The notes beneath the pieces are model-generated. The model did not search any database and was not told where the DNA came from. It saw nothing but the letters and a program-made list of their open reading frames with translations. Below are positions 1 through 9,004 of a DNA stretch of 64,000 bases, in pieces. Position 1 is the stretch's first letter. Each line of letters begins with the position of its first letter. Location: NCBI GenBank assembly GCA_007570785.1, contig ML661900.1, forward strand, positions 7,999,570 to 8,063,569, written 5' to 3'. Both the position numbers and the translations under genes were made by a program. The DNA comes from Antilocapra americana. Taxonomy: Eukaryota > Chordata > Mammalia > Artiodactyla > Antilocapridae.

Positions 1-477
1 CCAGGCAGCTTGTAGTCACAGGCTTTACAGTGATGGGATTCGTTTCTGGGATTGTCTGTGGTCAGTCATTCTGACTCAAGATCCTTCCTAGTGGCGCACG
101 TGTAGCTCACCAAGACAAATGCCAGAGAGGATTCTGGGAGGTGTCAGAACATGGGGCATCTCCTTTTGACCTTTCCTGAATTTTCTTTTTGGTAGTGTCT
201 TGTCAGTTTTGTGTTTCTTAACAGGACCTCCTGTCGTAAAACTCACTCACTCAAATAGTTACTATGGTACCTGGCCAAGGTGGGCAGTTTCAGTCAGTGT
301 GTTTCCCCTAACACTACAACCCCTGTATCTCCTTCTAACTTAACATCTCACTCCTACCACTAGCAATTTGAACACACAGAGCTCCCCAACTGAGATAGCT
401 GGATCATCCTGAAAAGTACAGGCCTGCAGAGTCACTGTGAACAGGGCACTAGGCCATATGTCAACAAGATTCTAATG
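1..477. other. Unassigned sequence
   Basis: No ORF of note and no repeat family I can name with confidence. The stretch is moderately GC-balanced and could be the remnant of an old LTR, but nothing decisive is visible. Confidence 0.4.
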
Positions 478-590
478 ATGGAGTATTAGCATTATTACCA
501 TTTTAAGGAGACAGAAACTGAGGCTTAGAGAAGGTATTTCAAGGATACGTAGTGAATAACTGGTAGAGCTGGAAATCCAACCTTGGGAGC
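478..590 (-). repeat. MIR SINE fragment
   Basis: The segment carries the reverse complement of the MIR core: a TTAGCATTATTACCATTTTA-type block, then gagacagaaactgaggcttagag, then a 'gtagagctggaaatccaacc' equivalent. This order (fraction-of-T block, 'aaactgaggc', 'ctggaa/gggattc') is the usual MIR minus-strand layout. It is diverged, as expected for an ancient mammalian SINE. Confidence 0.7.
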
Positions 591-657
591 ATTACCTCCA
601 AGTTGATGCTCTCCATGCCATATTTTTCTGCCTAAATATAAAAATGCTTTGCCATTA

Positions 658-968
658 GCTTCCCAGGTGGTGCAAGTGGTTTTAAAAAACCCACCTGCCA
701 ATGTAGGAGATGTAAGAGGCATGGGTTCAATCCTTGGGTTAGAGAGATCTCCTAGGAGGGCATGGCAACCCATTCCAGTATTCTTGCCTGGAGAATGCCA
801 TGGACAGAGGAGCCTAGCAGGCTAAAGACCATTGTTGTTGTTCAGGTCACTCAGTTGTGTCTGACTTTTTGCAACTCCATGAACAGCAGCACGCCAAGCT
901 TCCCTGTTTCTCACTACAGACCATAAGGTCCCAAAGATTTGGACATGACTGAAGCGACTTAACACACA
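658..968 (+). mobile_element. Bov-tA SINE, split by a nested BovB tail
   Basis: The head reads cttcccaggtggtgcaagtg, the middle carries the usual 'ggcaacccattccagtattcttgcctgg' block, and the tail (about 924-968) reads 'ggacatgactgaagcgactt'. Between 833 and 913 lies a foreign 81-bp piece. The tRNA-derived head and the shared A-unit body identify Bov-tA. The element is 220-230 bp once the insert is discounted, the usual length. Confidence 0.9.
833..913 (-). mobile_element. BovB/ART2-type 3' tail nested in Bov-tA
   Basis: This 81-bp piece begins with (TTG)n and the 'cactcagttgtgtctgac' motif and continues 'cagcagcacgccaagcttcc', the minus-strand version of the BovB/ART2 3' end. It is flanked by ctaaagaccat (822-832) and ctacagaccat (914-924), an 11-bp target-site duplication with one mismatch that matches the sequence an intact Bov-tA would have there. 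Confidence 0.75.
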
Positions 969-1164
969 ACACAGAAATGGAAACTGGGGTCAAAGTCCCT
1001 CTGAAACTCAACCTTCTCAAGGATAAAATAGAATAATTATCCTGTCTTCTTTTTCCAAAAAATTTTACTAAGACTGCCTGTGAAGTAAAAGGCTACTTTG
1101 ATAGAAGAACAACAGAGGGAGGGAAAGGCAGAAACTGAGATGAAGAGAATGAGTAACGAGTATG
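969..1164. other. Unassigned sequence
   Basis: AT-rich DNA between the Bov-tA tail and the first recognisable piece of LTR-A. No feature supported. Confidence 0.4.
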
Positions 1165-1289
1165 CAGAGTGATAAAGGTGTCTTTTGTTATGTTAACGAG
1201 AAGACTTTTTAAACACCCCTGGGTATTTCACCAGACTCAGTTGCTCACTTCTGTCTAACTCTTTGGAACCCTACGGACTGCAGCAGGTC

Positions 1290-3187
1290 AGACTTCCATG
1301 TCCATCATCAACTTCCGGAGCTTGCTCAAAATCATGTCCATTGAGTTGGTGATGCCATGCAACCATCTCATCCTCTGTCATCCCCTTCCTCTCCTGCCTT
1401 GAATCTTTCCCAGCATCAGGGTCTTTTCCAGTGAGTCAGTTCTTCACATCAGGTGGCCAAATATTGGAGTTTCAGCTTCAGCATCAGTCCTTCCAATGAA
1501 TACTCAGGACTGATTTCCTTTAGGATTGACAGGTTGGATTTCCTTGCAGTCCAAGAGACTCTCAAGAGTCTTCTCTAACTCCACATTTCAAAAGCATCAG
1601 TTCTTTGGCACTCAGCTTTCTTTATAGTTCAACTCTCACATCCATACATGACTACTGGAAAAACTATAGCTTTGACTAGACAGATCTTTGTCAGCAAAGT
1701 AATGTCTCTGCTTTTTAATAGGCTGTCTAGTTTGGTCAAGCTTTTCTTCCAAGGAGCAAGTGTCTTTTAATTTCATGGCTGCAGTCACCATCTGCAGTGA
1801 TTTTGGAGCCCCCCAAAATGAAGTCTGTCACTGTTTCTATTGTTTTCCCATCTATTTGCCATGAAGTGATGGGACCAGAGGCCACGATCTTGGTTTTCTG
1901 AATGTTGAGTTTTAAGCCAACTTTTTCACTCTCCTCTTTCACTTTCATCAAGAGACTGTTTAGTTCTTCTCTTTCTTCCATAAGTGTGGCGTCATCTTCA
2001 TATCTGAGGTTATTGATATATATCCCGGCAACCTTGATTCCAGCTTGTGCTTCATCCAACCTGGCATTTCACATGATGTACTCTGCATAGAAGTTAGATA
2101 AGCAGAGTGACAATATACAGCTTTGACGTACTGCTTTCCCAATTTGAAACAAGTCTGTTGGTCCATGTCCAGTTCTAACTGTTGCTTCTTGATATGCATA
2201 AAGATTTCTCAAGAGACAGATAAGGTGGTCTGGTATTCCCATCTCTTTAAGAATTATCTATACTTTGCTGTGATCCACACAGTCAAAGGTTTTGGTGTAG
2301 TCAATAAAACATAAATAGATGTTTTTCTGGAACTCTGTTGCTTTTTGGATGTTGGCAATTTGATCTCTGGTTCCTCTGCCTTTTCTAAATCCAGCTTGAA
2401 CATCTGAAAGTTCACAGTTCACGTACTGCTGAAGCCTGGATTGAAGAATTTTGAGCATTAATTTGCTAGTGTGTGAGATGAGTGCAACTGTGTGGTGGTC
2501 TGAGCATTCTTTGGCATTGGCTTTCTTTGGGACTGAAATGAAAACTGACCTTTTCCAGTCCTCTGGCCACTGCTGAGTTTTCTAAATTTGCTGGCATGTT
2601 GAGTGCAACACTTTCACAGCATCATCTTTTAGAACTTGAAATAGCTCAACTGGAATTCCATCACTTCCACTAGCTTTGTTCATAGTGACGCTTCCTAAGG
2701 CCCACTTGACTTCGCATTCCAGGATGTCTGGCTCTAGGTGAGTGATCACACCATCGTAGTTATCTGGGTCATGAAGATCTTTTTTTTGTATAGTTCTTCT
2801 GTGTGTTTTTGCCACCTCTTAATATCTTCTACTTCTGTTAGGTCCATACCATTTCTGTCCTTCATTGTGCCCATGTTTGCATGAAATGTTCCCTTGGTAT
2901 CTCTAATTTTCTTGAAGAGATCTCTAGTCTTTCCCATTCTATTGCTTCCCTCTATACCTTCCTTCTATATTTTTTTCCCTGTGTATCTTCAGTGATCTTT
3001 GATCACTGAAGAAGGCTTTCTTATCTCTCCTTGCTATTATTTGGAATTCTGCATTCAGATGGGTATATCTTTCTTTTTCTCCTTTGCCTTTTTCTTCTCT
3101 TCATTTCTCAGTTATTTGTAAAGCCTCCTCAGACAACCATTTTGCCTTTCTGCATTTCTTTTCCTTGGGGATGGTCTTGATCACTAC
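1290..3187 (-). pseudogene. BovB ORF2 pseudogene: reverse transcriptase and C-terminal region
   Basis: Read on the minus strand, open segments fall at 2937-2746, 2815-2582, 2458-2258 and 2059-1736 in changing frames. They contain the RT start block (ILECEVKWALGSV, then NKASGSDGIPVELFQ), the fingers block (QAGFRKGRGTRDQI), motif A with its aspartate (CFIDYTKTFDCVDH, near 2277-2315) and motif C. Motif C reads YEDD (codons at 1991-2002); RTE elements normally have a small residue in the second place, so the two aspartates survive but the neighbour is changed. A segment near 2060-2200 is shifted out of frame. The endonuclease domain is absent because of 5' truncation. The copy cannot make an active enzyme. 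Confidence 0.9.
2987..3011. repeat. Perfect 11-bp inverted repeat, 3-nt loop
   Basis: CTTCAGTGATC at 2987-2997 is followed by TTT and then its exact reverse complement at 3001-3011. It lies in the 5' part of BovB copy 1, where the family normally has only the right arm, so the left arm looks like a copy-specific change. Confidence 0.85.
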
Positions 3188-3306
3188 CACCTATACCAGA
3201 CTCTTCACCAGAGAAAATGATGTGATTTGTGGTTTGGAACTTTCAGTTCTGTTCCCCTGAACTCCTGGAAGAGGAGAGGGCCTGGAGATTAAATTCAACC
3301 ACTAAA

Positions 3307-3442
3307 GTGACTAAGCACAGGTGGAGGGCATGGCAACCCACTCCAGTATTCTTGCCTGGAGAATCCCCACAGACAGAGGAGCCTGACAGGCTACAGTCCA
3401 TGGGGCCGCAAAGAGTCAACAGGATTGAATAACTAAGCACAG
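3307..3442 (+). mobile_element. Bov-tA SINE, 5'-truncated
   Basis: The body 'ggcatggcaacccactccag' to 'gagtcaacaggattgaataac' is Bov-tA lacking its tRNA-derived head. It interrupts LTR-A just after 'ttcaaccactaa' and is flanked by an 8-bp repeat, cactaaag, about 3299-3306 and 3443-3450. Confidence 0.85.
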
Positions 3443-3877
3443 CACTAAAGGTCAATGAGCTAATCAATCATGCATATGTAATGAAGACTCCTTAAAACCC
3501 CAAACTGATGGGATTTGGAGAGCTTCCAGATTGGCGAACACTCAGAAGTGCTGGGAGGGGGCTGATTCCTGGAGAAGGCATGATAGTTCCCTACCCTTTT
3601 GTAACAGGAGGGAAGAAGGCAGGACATAATTTTTAAAAGAATGAGACAGTCCTTGGGCTATATAAATGATTAGAAGCAAATGAGTCCAAGACCCCCAACT
3701 TCCACTAGATCTTGAGCCTCACTATTTCCTCACTGTATCACATCAGCATGCTAAGTGACACACAGGTGCCATAACAGTTCCAAGACTGGTTATAAAGGTC
3801 AATAAGTGGGTGGTGGCCCAATTTCTGGAGATCTCCACTCTTTCCCCAAAATAGCTAGAATATCTTTCCCACTTACT

Positions 3878-4069
3878 GTGTGCATGCTAAGTCGCTTCAG
3901 TCATGTTCAACTCTGTAGGACACAAAGAACTGTAGCTCACCAGGCTCCTCTGTCCATGGGATTCTCCAGGCCCTCCTCCAAGGAATCTTCCCGACCCAGG
4001 GATCCAACCCACATCTCTTACATCTCTAGCACTGGCAGGCAGATTCTTTACGAGAGCACCTGGGAAGCC
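3878..4069 (-). mobile_element. Bov-tA SINE nested in LTR-B
   Basis: Minus-strand Bov-tA from 'gcatgctaagtcgcttcag' to 'agcacctgggaagcc'. It splits LTR-B between 'cccactta' and 'tatgaaattat'. Slightly short, with small internal deletions in the middle block. Confidence 0.9.
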
Positions 4070-4190
4070 TATGAAATTATCCAGCCCTATGAAAACTGAT
4101 GACCACATACCCTGGGGCCTCTCTCAGTTTCTGAAATAGCCCATACTCTGTAGAGTGTGTCTCCCTCTAACTAAATTCATTTCATACCTT

Positions 4191-4648
4191 TGTGAACTAT
4201 AAATTGGCACTTGCCAAGGGCATTTGTCATCTACCTCTGTGGGGTTTGAATCCTGTGCTGCTCCAGCTGTTGACCTTTGACACATCCTAAAGGGCATTCA
4301 GGGTGGAGAAAAGGAATGATGCACTTTGTGCTCCAGGAAAACTGGTGGAACAGGTCTTTAGATAGATGTTTTAAGGTACCTATTTTATGAGCCCAACCCT
4401 TGCATCTTCTGTATCTAGAAAACCACTAAATCCCTTCATGGTGACTAGCAGAAAACATTTTGGTAAGATAAGTGCTTGTTTGCATGAACTCCTCCTTCAT
4501 CAAAATCACATATATTGACCTTCCCCCACCGCCTCTTTGGAGCAATTTCTCAGCTATTTGAGGTTTTGTATCCCAGTCTGCAGTCCTCATTTTGCCCCCA
4601 GTAAAACTTAACTTGGGACTTTCATTGTACATCTTATCTAAGTTAACA
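4191..4648 (+). mobile_element. LTR-C, nested in LTR-B
   Basis: A 458-bp block starting tgtgaactat and ending gttaaca interrupts LTR-B between 'ttcatacctt' and 'actatcactgaattc'. It has TG...CA ends, imperfect 5-bp flanks (acctt and actat) and a 'cagtaaaactt' polyadenylation-like site about 45 bp from its right end. These are the marks of a solo LTR. Family not assigned; the boundaries rest on the continuity of LTR-B across it. Confidence 0.5.
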
Positions 4649-4834
4649 ACTATCACTGAATTCTTTTTTCTGATGAGACATCAAGAACCTGAGCTTCATT
4701 AAGTCCTGAGACCAGGTGTGTGATCTCAGTTAAAAGACCATAGGGTCAATTCCCAGTCTGAGTTTCACTTTTGCCACACCTTGCCTTCTGCACCTCTTTC
4801 AGCTGGCTGTTCCTGACTTATAGCCTTTTAAAAT

Positions 4835-5024
4835 CATTGGAAGAATGTGTAACTCCCTTGGTTCAGTTGCAAAGATTTGAAACGGTGGACCAGAGTTACA
4901 GCTTGGTTATAGCTCAGAGTTTTATTTGGTAAACAAAGGATGCATGAGGGCAGGCTGACTCCAAAGAAGAGGCCTCAACACATCTTGGCTCCCTCTTTTT
5001 ATACTTACCTCCTCCCCCCAACCT
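4835..5024 (-). mobile_element. 3' LTR remnant (R-U5 and TATA region only)
   Basis: The segment aligns with 6876-7030 plus 7263-7290 of the other LTR. It keeps the AATAAA signal (minus strand, 4921-4926) and a TATAAAAAG box (minus strand, 4995-5003). Just beyond the box the two LTRs stop matching, and gag-like sequence begins, so U3 was lost in the same deletion that removed pol and env. Confidence 0.75.
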
Positions 5025-5403
5025 TTAAAACCACCCGTCCCTCATAAGAGTCTAGGTCAAGATTGGTAAACTTTTGGAGGGCCTCCTTTAGCCTTTCCAG
5101 AAAGGTGATGTGATTCTGGTTGGGTCCTGAGTAACCACTGAGACCTGGGCACAGCACACAGCAACATAAGCAATAGACTTCATTCTGTTTCCATGGGTGG
5201 ACTTCCTTAGGATGAGTCTTTCTGAAGCTTATCCCACCCAGTACTGTTGCAACCTGAGAGCCAGGTGTCCCCAGGTCAGGGCGCAGATCCCCAGGCAGGT
5301 TGAGACATGTCCACCTCCTGGAGATTGAATCCCTGGGCAGGTAGAGGCAGGTTAGACTCCCAGTAGTTGGGTCCCTAGGTACGTTGAGGCATGTTGACCT
5401 CAT
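5005..5403 (-). pseudogene. Retroviral gag (capsid) remnant fused into LTR
   Basis: A 132-codon minus-strand ORF. Its last third (about 5136-5023) contains FLERLKEALQKFTNLD followed by EGRVVLK, which resembles the C-terminal half of gammaretrovirus-like capsid around the major homology region. After VVLK the frame runs into LTR sequence (VGGRR, stop). The first half holds three 14-residue repeats encoded by a 42-bp tandem repeat, not typical of capsid. The match is to a short motif only, so the gag call is a family-level inference; the upstream part of gag is not clearly recognisable. Confidence 0.6.
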
Positions 5404-5490
5404 GGGACTCCCTGAATGGTGGATCCCTGAGAAGGCTAAGGCATGTCAGTCTACCAAGGACCAGATTCCTGGGCAGGCTAACCTCCTGGG
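5287..5490. repeat. 42-bp tandem repeat, about 4.5 copies
   Basis: Units begin with atccc/gtccc at 5287, 5329, 5371, 5423 and 5465. Spacings are 42, 42, 52 and 42 bp, followed by a 26-bp partial unit. Each unit has the skeleton 'tccc.gg.aggt.gaggca.gtt.acct'. The 52-bp unit carries about 10 extra bases and throws its neighbour out of frame. Confidence 0.8.
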
Positions 5491-5492
5491 AT

Positions 5493-6853
5493 CCCCAGAC
5501 TGGAGTTGGGTGTCCCCAAGGCCTCTAGCATGACTAGTGCTGGGTAGGATTAAGGAATTGTAATCCTGACTCATTGCCGGTTTGTCCACCGGATGAAAAT
5601 AGATAGCATGATGTAAAGCAATCCAAGCTTGTGCTCTGAGACTGGGAACCTGGTGAAACAGCCACAAGCCTAATTTCTCTTACTGCTCTGAGGGCTGGAT
5701 GGAGTGATGTTGCCTGCAAAGGGGGCAGGGTAGTGGTTGTAGGAATTGAGGCATAAAGTAGTTTAGGGACCAGGGATTGCTAAACCTAGAGAAAATGACA
5801 AGAGGCAACAGACCTGATGTTCCATAAGGTAGAGTGGCTATTTTGCCAGGAGGTATGTGCACAGCTTTAGAAGACTGGTAAGGGTTTGAGTGTAAATGGT
5901 CTGTAGGAATAACTCCCCAAATGGCAATTTTGCCCCTGGAAGCCCAATCGCCCTTGAAGGGATACCACTAACAGGTGGACTTCTGGCCCTAGCAGGTCCA
6001 TTGACATGTAGACTTTTGCCACACATGTCACAGGAAACACGGGAGATGAAGGCCTGAATCTATAGAGGGACTGGATACGATACAATATTTTCCTCCCAAA
6101 GGTCTGCCATTTTCTGGTTATCCCACCAGAAAATTGCAGAGGCGACACTGTGGACCCAGACAGGGCTCACGAAAAGAGCACACCTTCCGAATACAGAAAG
6201 CTGTTGACCTTCCCAGTACTTTGCAGAGAGTGGCATAAATGGAGGGAGGCGCTGGAAAACAAGAAGAGAAAGCAGTGGGAAGAACGTGCTGAGGAATCCC
6301 CTTCATAACCTGCTGAGAAAGCGGCTAAATGCCTGACGTGCCCATACAGTTTTCCTTGGCCTGATTCTCGGCAAAACGGACAGAAGAACCCTCACCAGCT
6401 TGAGCAACAGCGACCGGGGCACAGCGGACAGTGGAGCCTTCGGGACATGCTGGGGAGCAGCCCTTGCCAGAATCCCTCAATTACATCCACAGCCGCTCGC
6501 CTGCTCCGTTTGAGGAGACAAGAAATGAGAGAATGTAAAGGAGTTAAGATTTTGTTAGCCAGATGGTCCTCCCAGCCATAGAGACAAGGACCTCCTACCT
6601 TAACCGGAAGTCTTCTGGAATCTGAGACTGAATCTCCTGAGCTTTCTGCTATGTTAGTTTTTGTTGTGCCAGTTCCCACCATGTTGGTCTTCCCGTCACT
6701 TCTGCTTTGCTGGGCTTCTGCCGTGTTTGGTTGCCTCTGGACTGGGTTTCTGCAGCGCTCAGCCTCCACCTTGTGAGAAAGCACAGTCGGGCTTCTGCTG
6801 TGGTCGGCTTCCGCCTCGCTGGGGTCGAGCCAAGGTTACTACAGCCTGGTTAC
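5493..6853 (-). other. ERV leader and degraded gag region
   Basis: Sequence between the primer-binding site and the tandem repeat. Minus-strand ORFs of 60-130 codons occur (for example 6784-6392 and 6148-5867), but none shows a motif I recognise. The part near 6660-6830 has several short repeats of a 'gcagaagcc' type. Treated as decayed retroviral 5' internal sequence by position only. Confidence 0.5.
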
Positions 6854-6871
6854 ATCCGGGTCATGGCACCG
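6854..6871 (-). other. Retroviral primer-binding site, tRNA-His type
   Basis: The minus strand reads CGGTGCCATGACCCGGAT, 4 nt downstream of the 5' LTR end. This matches the complement of the tRNA-His 3' end (TGGTGCCGTGACTCGGAT) at 15 of 18 positions. Primer-binding sites lie just inside the 5' LTR, so position and sequence agree and fix the strand of the element. Confidence 0.75.
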
Positions 6872-6875
6872 GAAG

Positions 6876-7497
6876 TGTCAGGAGAGTGCGTGAATTCCTT
6901 GGTTCAGTCCCAATGCAACAAACATTTGAAATGCGGGACCAGTGTTACAGCTTGGTTAAAGCCCAGAGTTTTATTTGGTAAAGAAAGGATAATAATACCC
7001 CTGAGGCATGAGGGTGGGCGGACCTTGAAGGAGAAGCCTCAAGTCCTTCTTGAAGTGAAATGTTAAGTCACTCAGTTGTGTCCAACTCTTTGCAACCCCA
7101 TGGACTAGAGCCCACCAGGCTCCTCTGTCCACAGAATTCTCCAGGCAAGAATACTGGATTGGGTAGCCAATGCTTCTCCAGGGAATCTTTCCAACCCAGG
7201 GATAGAACCCAGGTCTTCCACATTGCAGGCAGATTCTTTGCTGCCTGAGCCACCAGGGAAGCTCAGGCTCCCTCTTTTTATACTTTCTGTCTTCTCCCCA
7301 CCACCACCCCAAGCCTGCCCTATGCAAATTAGGGCTAACACCTATCATTGATCAGGAAGGGGGCATGCTTGTTTCACCTGAGGTTCCCACACCTGTCCAT
7401 GGATTTTTCCTTTATTCCCTTTTTGCAGGATTTTCCCCTTTCTTTGTCTGTCTTTTAGCCACTGCCATTTTGGACTCCTTTTTCTATTCTAACTACC
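6876..7497 (-). mobile_element. 5' LTR of the tRNA-His ERV, with Bov-tA inside
   Basis: About 410 bp once the Bov-tA is removed. The minus strand carries a TATAAAAAG box (7283-7275) and an AATAAA signal (6975-6970), in that order, then ends CCTGACA beside the primer-binding site. The spacing fits U3-R-U5. The left end starts tgtcagg on the plus strand; the right end near 7497 is approximate. Confidence 0.75.
7053..7262 (-). mobile_element. Bov-tA SINE nested in ERV LTR
   Basis: Minus-strand Bov-tA from 'gttaagtcactcagttgtgt' to 'gagccaccagggaagc'. It separates the R/U5 side from the TATA side of the 5' LTR; the matching 3' LTR has no insert there, so it arrived after proviral integration. 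Confidence 0.92.
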
Positions 7498-7835
7498 TAA
7501 TATAATAAACCATAAACTAGTTACCTAGTAGGTAAAATATTTCTTTTAGCTCTGTGAGCCTCTTTAGCAAATTAATTGAACCCAAGAAGGGGGTTGTGGA
7601 TAGCACTGATCTATAGCCAGTTGGTCAGAAGCAACCTGGCCTTGTGACTGGCATCTGAAGTAGGGGGAGAGGAGAGGAAACGTCTTATGGGATTGAACCC
7701 TCAATCTGTAGAATCTGAAACTATCTCCAGGTATATTGTATCAACGGTCAATTGGATCATACATAAGACACCCAGCTTGTATCCAGAAAATTGCTAGTTG
7801 CTGGTCTGGGGATTCTCCCCCACTGCACCAGCAGA

Positions 7836-9004
7836 CACAATGGAATTGGGTCCAAGGAACCCAAAAGACCATTCCTAGCACCCTAATGGGGATGCATTGG
7901 GCAAAAAACCCTCAAATAGGACAAAGTTAGTGTGGCTGAAACAGTCTCAAGTTGGAAAGTGAAGAGCATGAAACTGGAAGATTCTGGAAGCTATTCTGGG
8001 GTTCCTAACTTATTATTCAAAAGATACGTAGTTATTGTCTAAGTTTATTAGTGAAAACCCAAAAGACCAGATTCCTGTACATAGTAATTGAAAATTTCAA
8101 TGTAAAAATCTAGAGATGTAGACATTGATGATGAGTGTGAAAATGATTTGGGAAAGCTAAAGTCCTAAATCTGGTTAAGCTATTTCTCTTAGTATTTTGG
8201 AAGGAGGGAGATGTCTGTTTTGTTTAGTTTGCTTTGCTCCTGTCTTTCTTTCTTTCTTTCTTTGGAGAAAACAGGAAGATTGAGGTACTGGTGGTGAGAA
8301 TGTACATTATTCCAAAGAAGCTGCTTGAGGGTGCTGTGGAGTTCTGATGCCAAGGCCCTAAAACCTCCATTAATTCATCCAACAAACTCACTAAATATGC
8401 AGCAATTACCAACACTTATGGGCTTGGGCTCCCTGCTAAGCAGGGAAACCCCTGGGTTTTTTTGGTTCCATCATAGCCTTTGCACCAAACAGCATGTCAA
8501 GTTCCACAATTTCCCAGCCTCCTTTTCAGCACGAAAAAATCATATGACTTAGATCTGAACACAAGATGTAAATGGGAGGTTTCTGGGAAAAGCAGGCTTA
8601 TCTAACATGAAAGTGCCTTGCAAACCTCCAAAGCTATGGGGGATGCAATTGATAAAGGTCCCACCTGCTGACTCTGAAACCCATCTGGATGTTTCCTAGG
8701 AGTCTATGCTCTCCCTGGCTGCTTCAAACCAATGACTGAGTGTGATTGGAACACTGAAGCAGGCCCATTGCTGGGAGACGGATTCCTCTGATGGGTGACT
8801 CTGGCTGGGGACTCCCTAACAGTCTTGCCAAGCTGGATTGCAATCTAAGATGCATCCAACCAGTTTTCCTTCTCTCTCTCTTTCACTCGGAGTCTGTCTT
8901 ATGGTCTGACAACTCCCCTGGCTCCTCCTGGCTCCTTCTCACTTCCTCCTACAGGTGTTTCATCTTGAATATTGTTTTTGCATCTGCTTCTCAGAGGACC
9001 TAGA
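7836..9004. other. Unassigned, with a short (TTTC)n and a possible old repeat
   Basis: A short (TTTC)5 tract sits at 8242-8264. From about 8430 to 9004 the text ('catatgact', 'gtgattggaacactg', 'cttctcagaggacctagact') has the feel of an ancient LTR or DNA-transposon remnant, but I cannot name it. No credible gene. Confidence 0.35.

Larger units (their letters stand above)
1239..3194 (-). mobile_element. BovB LINE (RTE), 5'-truncated copy 1
   Basis: The copy runs from the 3' end at the left ('cagttgctcacttctgtct') through the C-terminal region and reverse transcriptase to a 5' truncation near 3187. It is flanked by a perfect 9-bp target-site duplication, accagactc at 1230-1238 and 3195-3203. 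BovB is an RTE-clade LINE known to have moved horizontally among vertebrates and to mobilise Bov SINEs in trans. The coding frame is broken by several stops and frameshifts. The host sequence on both sides is LTR-A, so the insertion is younger than that LTR. Confidence 0.95.
3600..4778 (+). mobile_element. LTR-B, nested in LTR-A and itself interrupted
   Basis: The element starts tgtaacagg and ends gccaca, giving the TG...CA termini of an LTR, with cctt-type 4-bp flanks (about 3595-3598 and 4779-4782). Its own sequence is 3600-3877, 4070-4190 and 4649-4778, roughly 530 bp. It holds a 'tctataaatga'-like box, an AATAAA-like site near 4168-4175 ('aactaaat') and a 3' part with 'gacatcaagaacctgag' and 'gaccaggtgtgtgatctcag'. 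I recognise it as a retroviral-type LTR common in ruminant DNA but do not assign a family name. Confidence 0.65.
4835..7497 (-). mobile_element. Class I endogenous retrovirus, internally deleted
   Basis: On the minus strand the order is 5' LTR (7497-6876), a tRNA-His-type primer-binding site (6871-6854), a long leader, a degraded gag region, and a 3' LTR remnant (about 5024-4835). The two LTRs share the TATA-R-U5 part: 'ctccctctttttatact', the AATAAA signal with 'cagagttttatttggtaaa', and 'ccttggttcagt'. Most of gag, all of pol and env, and the U3 of the 3' LTR are missing. The insert splits LTR-A; imperfect 6-bp flanks (taaaat at 4829-4834, taatat at 7498-7503) fit a target duplication. Copy is defective in every respect. 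Confidence 0.8.
1165..7835 (+). mobile_element. Old solo LTR (LTR-A), exploded by nested insertions
   Basis: Five pieces, about 1165-1238, 3195-3306, 3443-3599, 4779-4834 and 7498-7835, line up in order with the uninterrupted copy of the same LTR at about 20036-20880. Shared landmarks are 'gaactttcagt', 'ttcaaccactaa', 'taatgaag.ctcc', 'ggctgttcctga', 'aataaac', 'gtgagccnctctagcaa' and 'gaacccagaaggg'. Together they make roughly 740 bp, close to the other copy's length. The four gaps hold a BovB, a Bov-tA, LTR-B and an endogenous retrovirus. The presence of an aataaac polyadenylation-type signal in the mid-part and the length suggest an LTR; I could not name the family. The 5' boundary is approximate. 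Confidence 0.75.

Noticed and set aside
1736..2059. 107-codon ORF as a host gene
   Set aside because: It is the RT motif C and thumb region of BovB, with stops and frameshifts on both sides.
5287..5490. CRISPR-like array
   Set aside because: The 42-bp units are continuous tandem repeats with no unique spacers, in a mammalian ERV.
6392..7066. 130-codon minus-strand and 119-codon plus-strand ORFs as host genes
   Set aside because: They lie across the ERV leader, primer-binding site and LTR, overlap on opposite strands, and show no domain.
7275..7283. Active ERV promoter from the TATAAAAAG box
   Set aside because: The box is in a decayed LTR split by a SINE, with no full-length provirus; no evidence for use.
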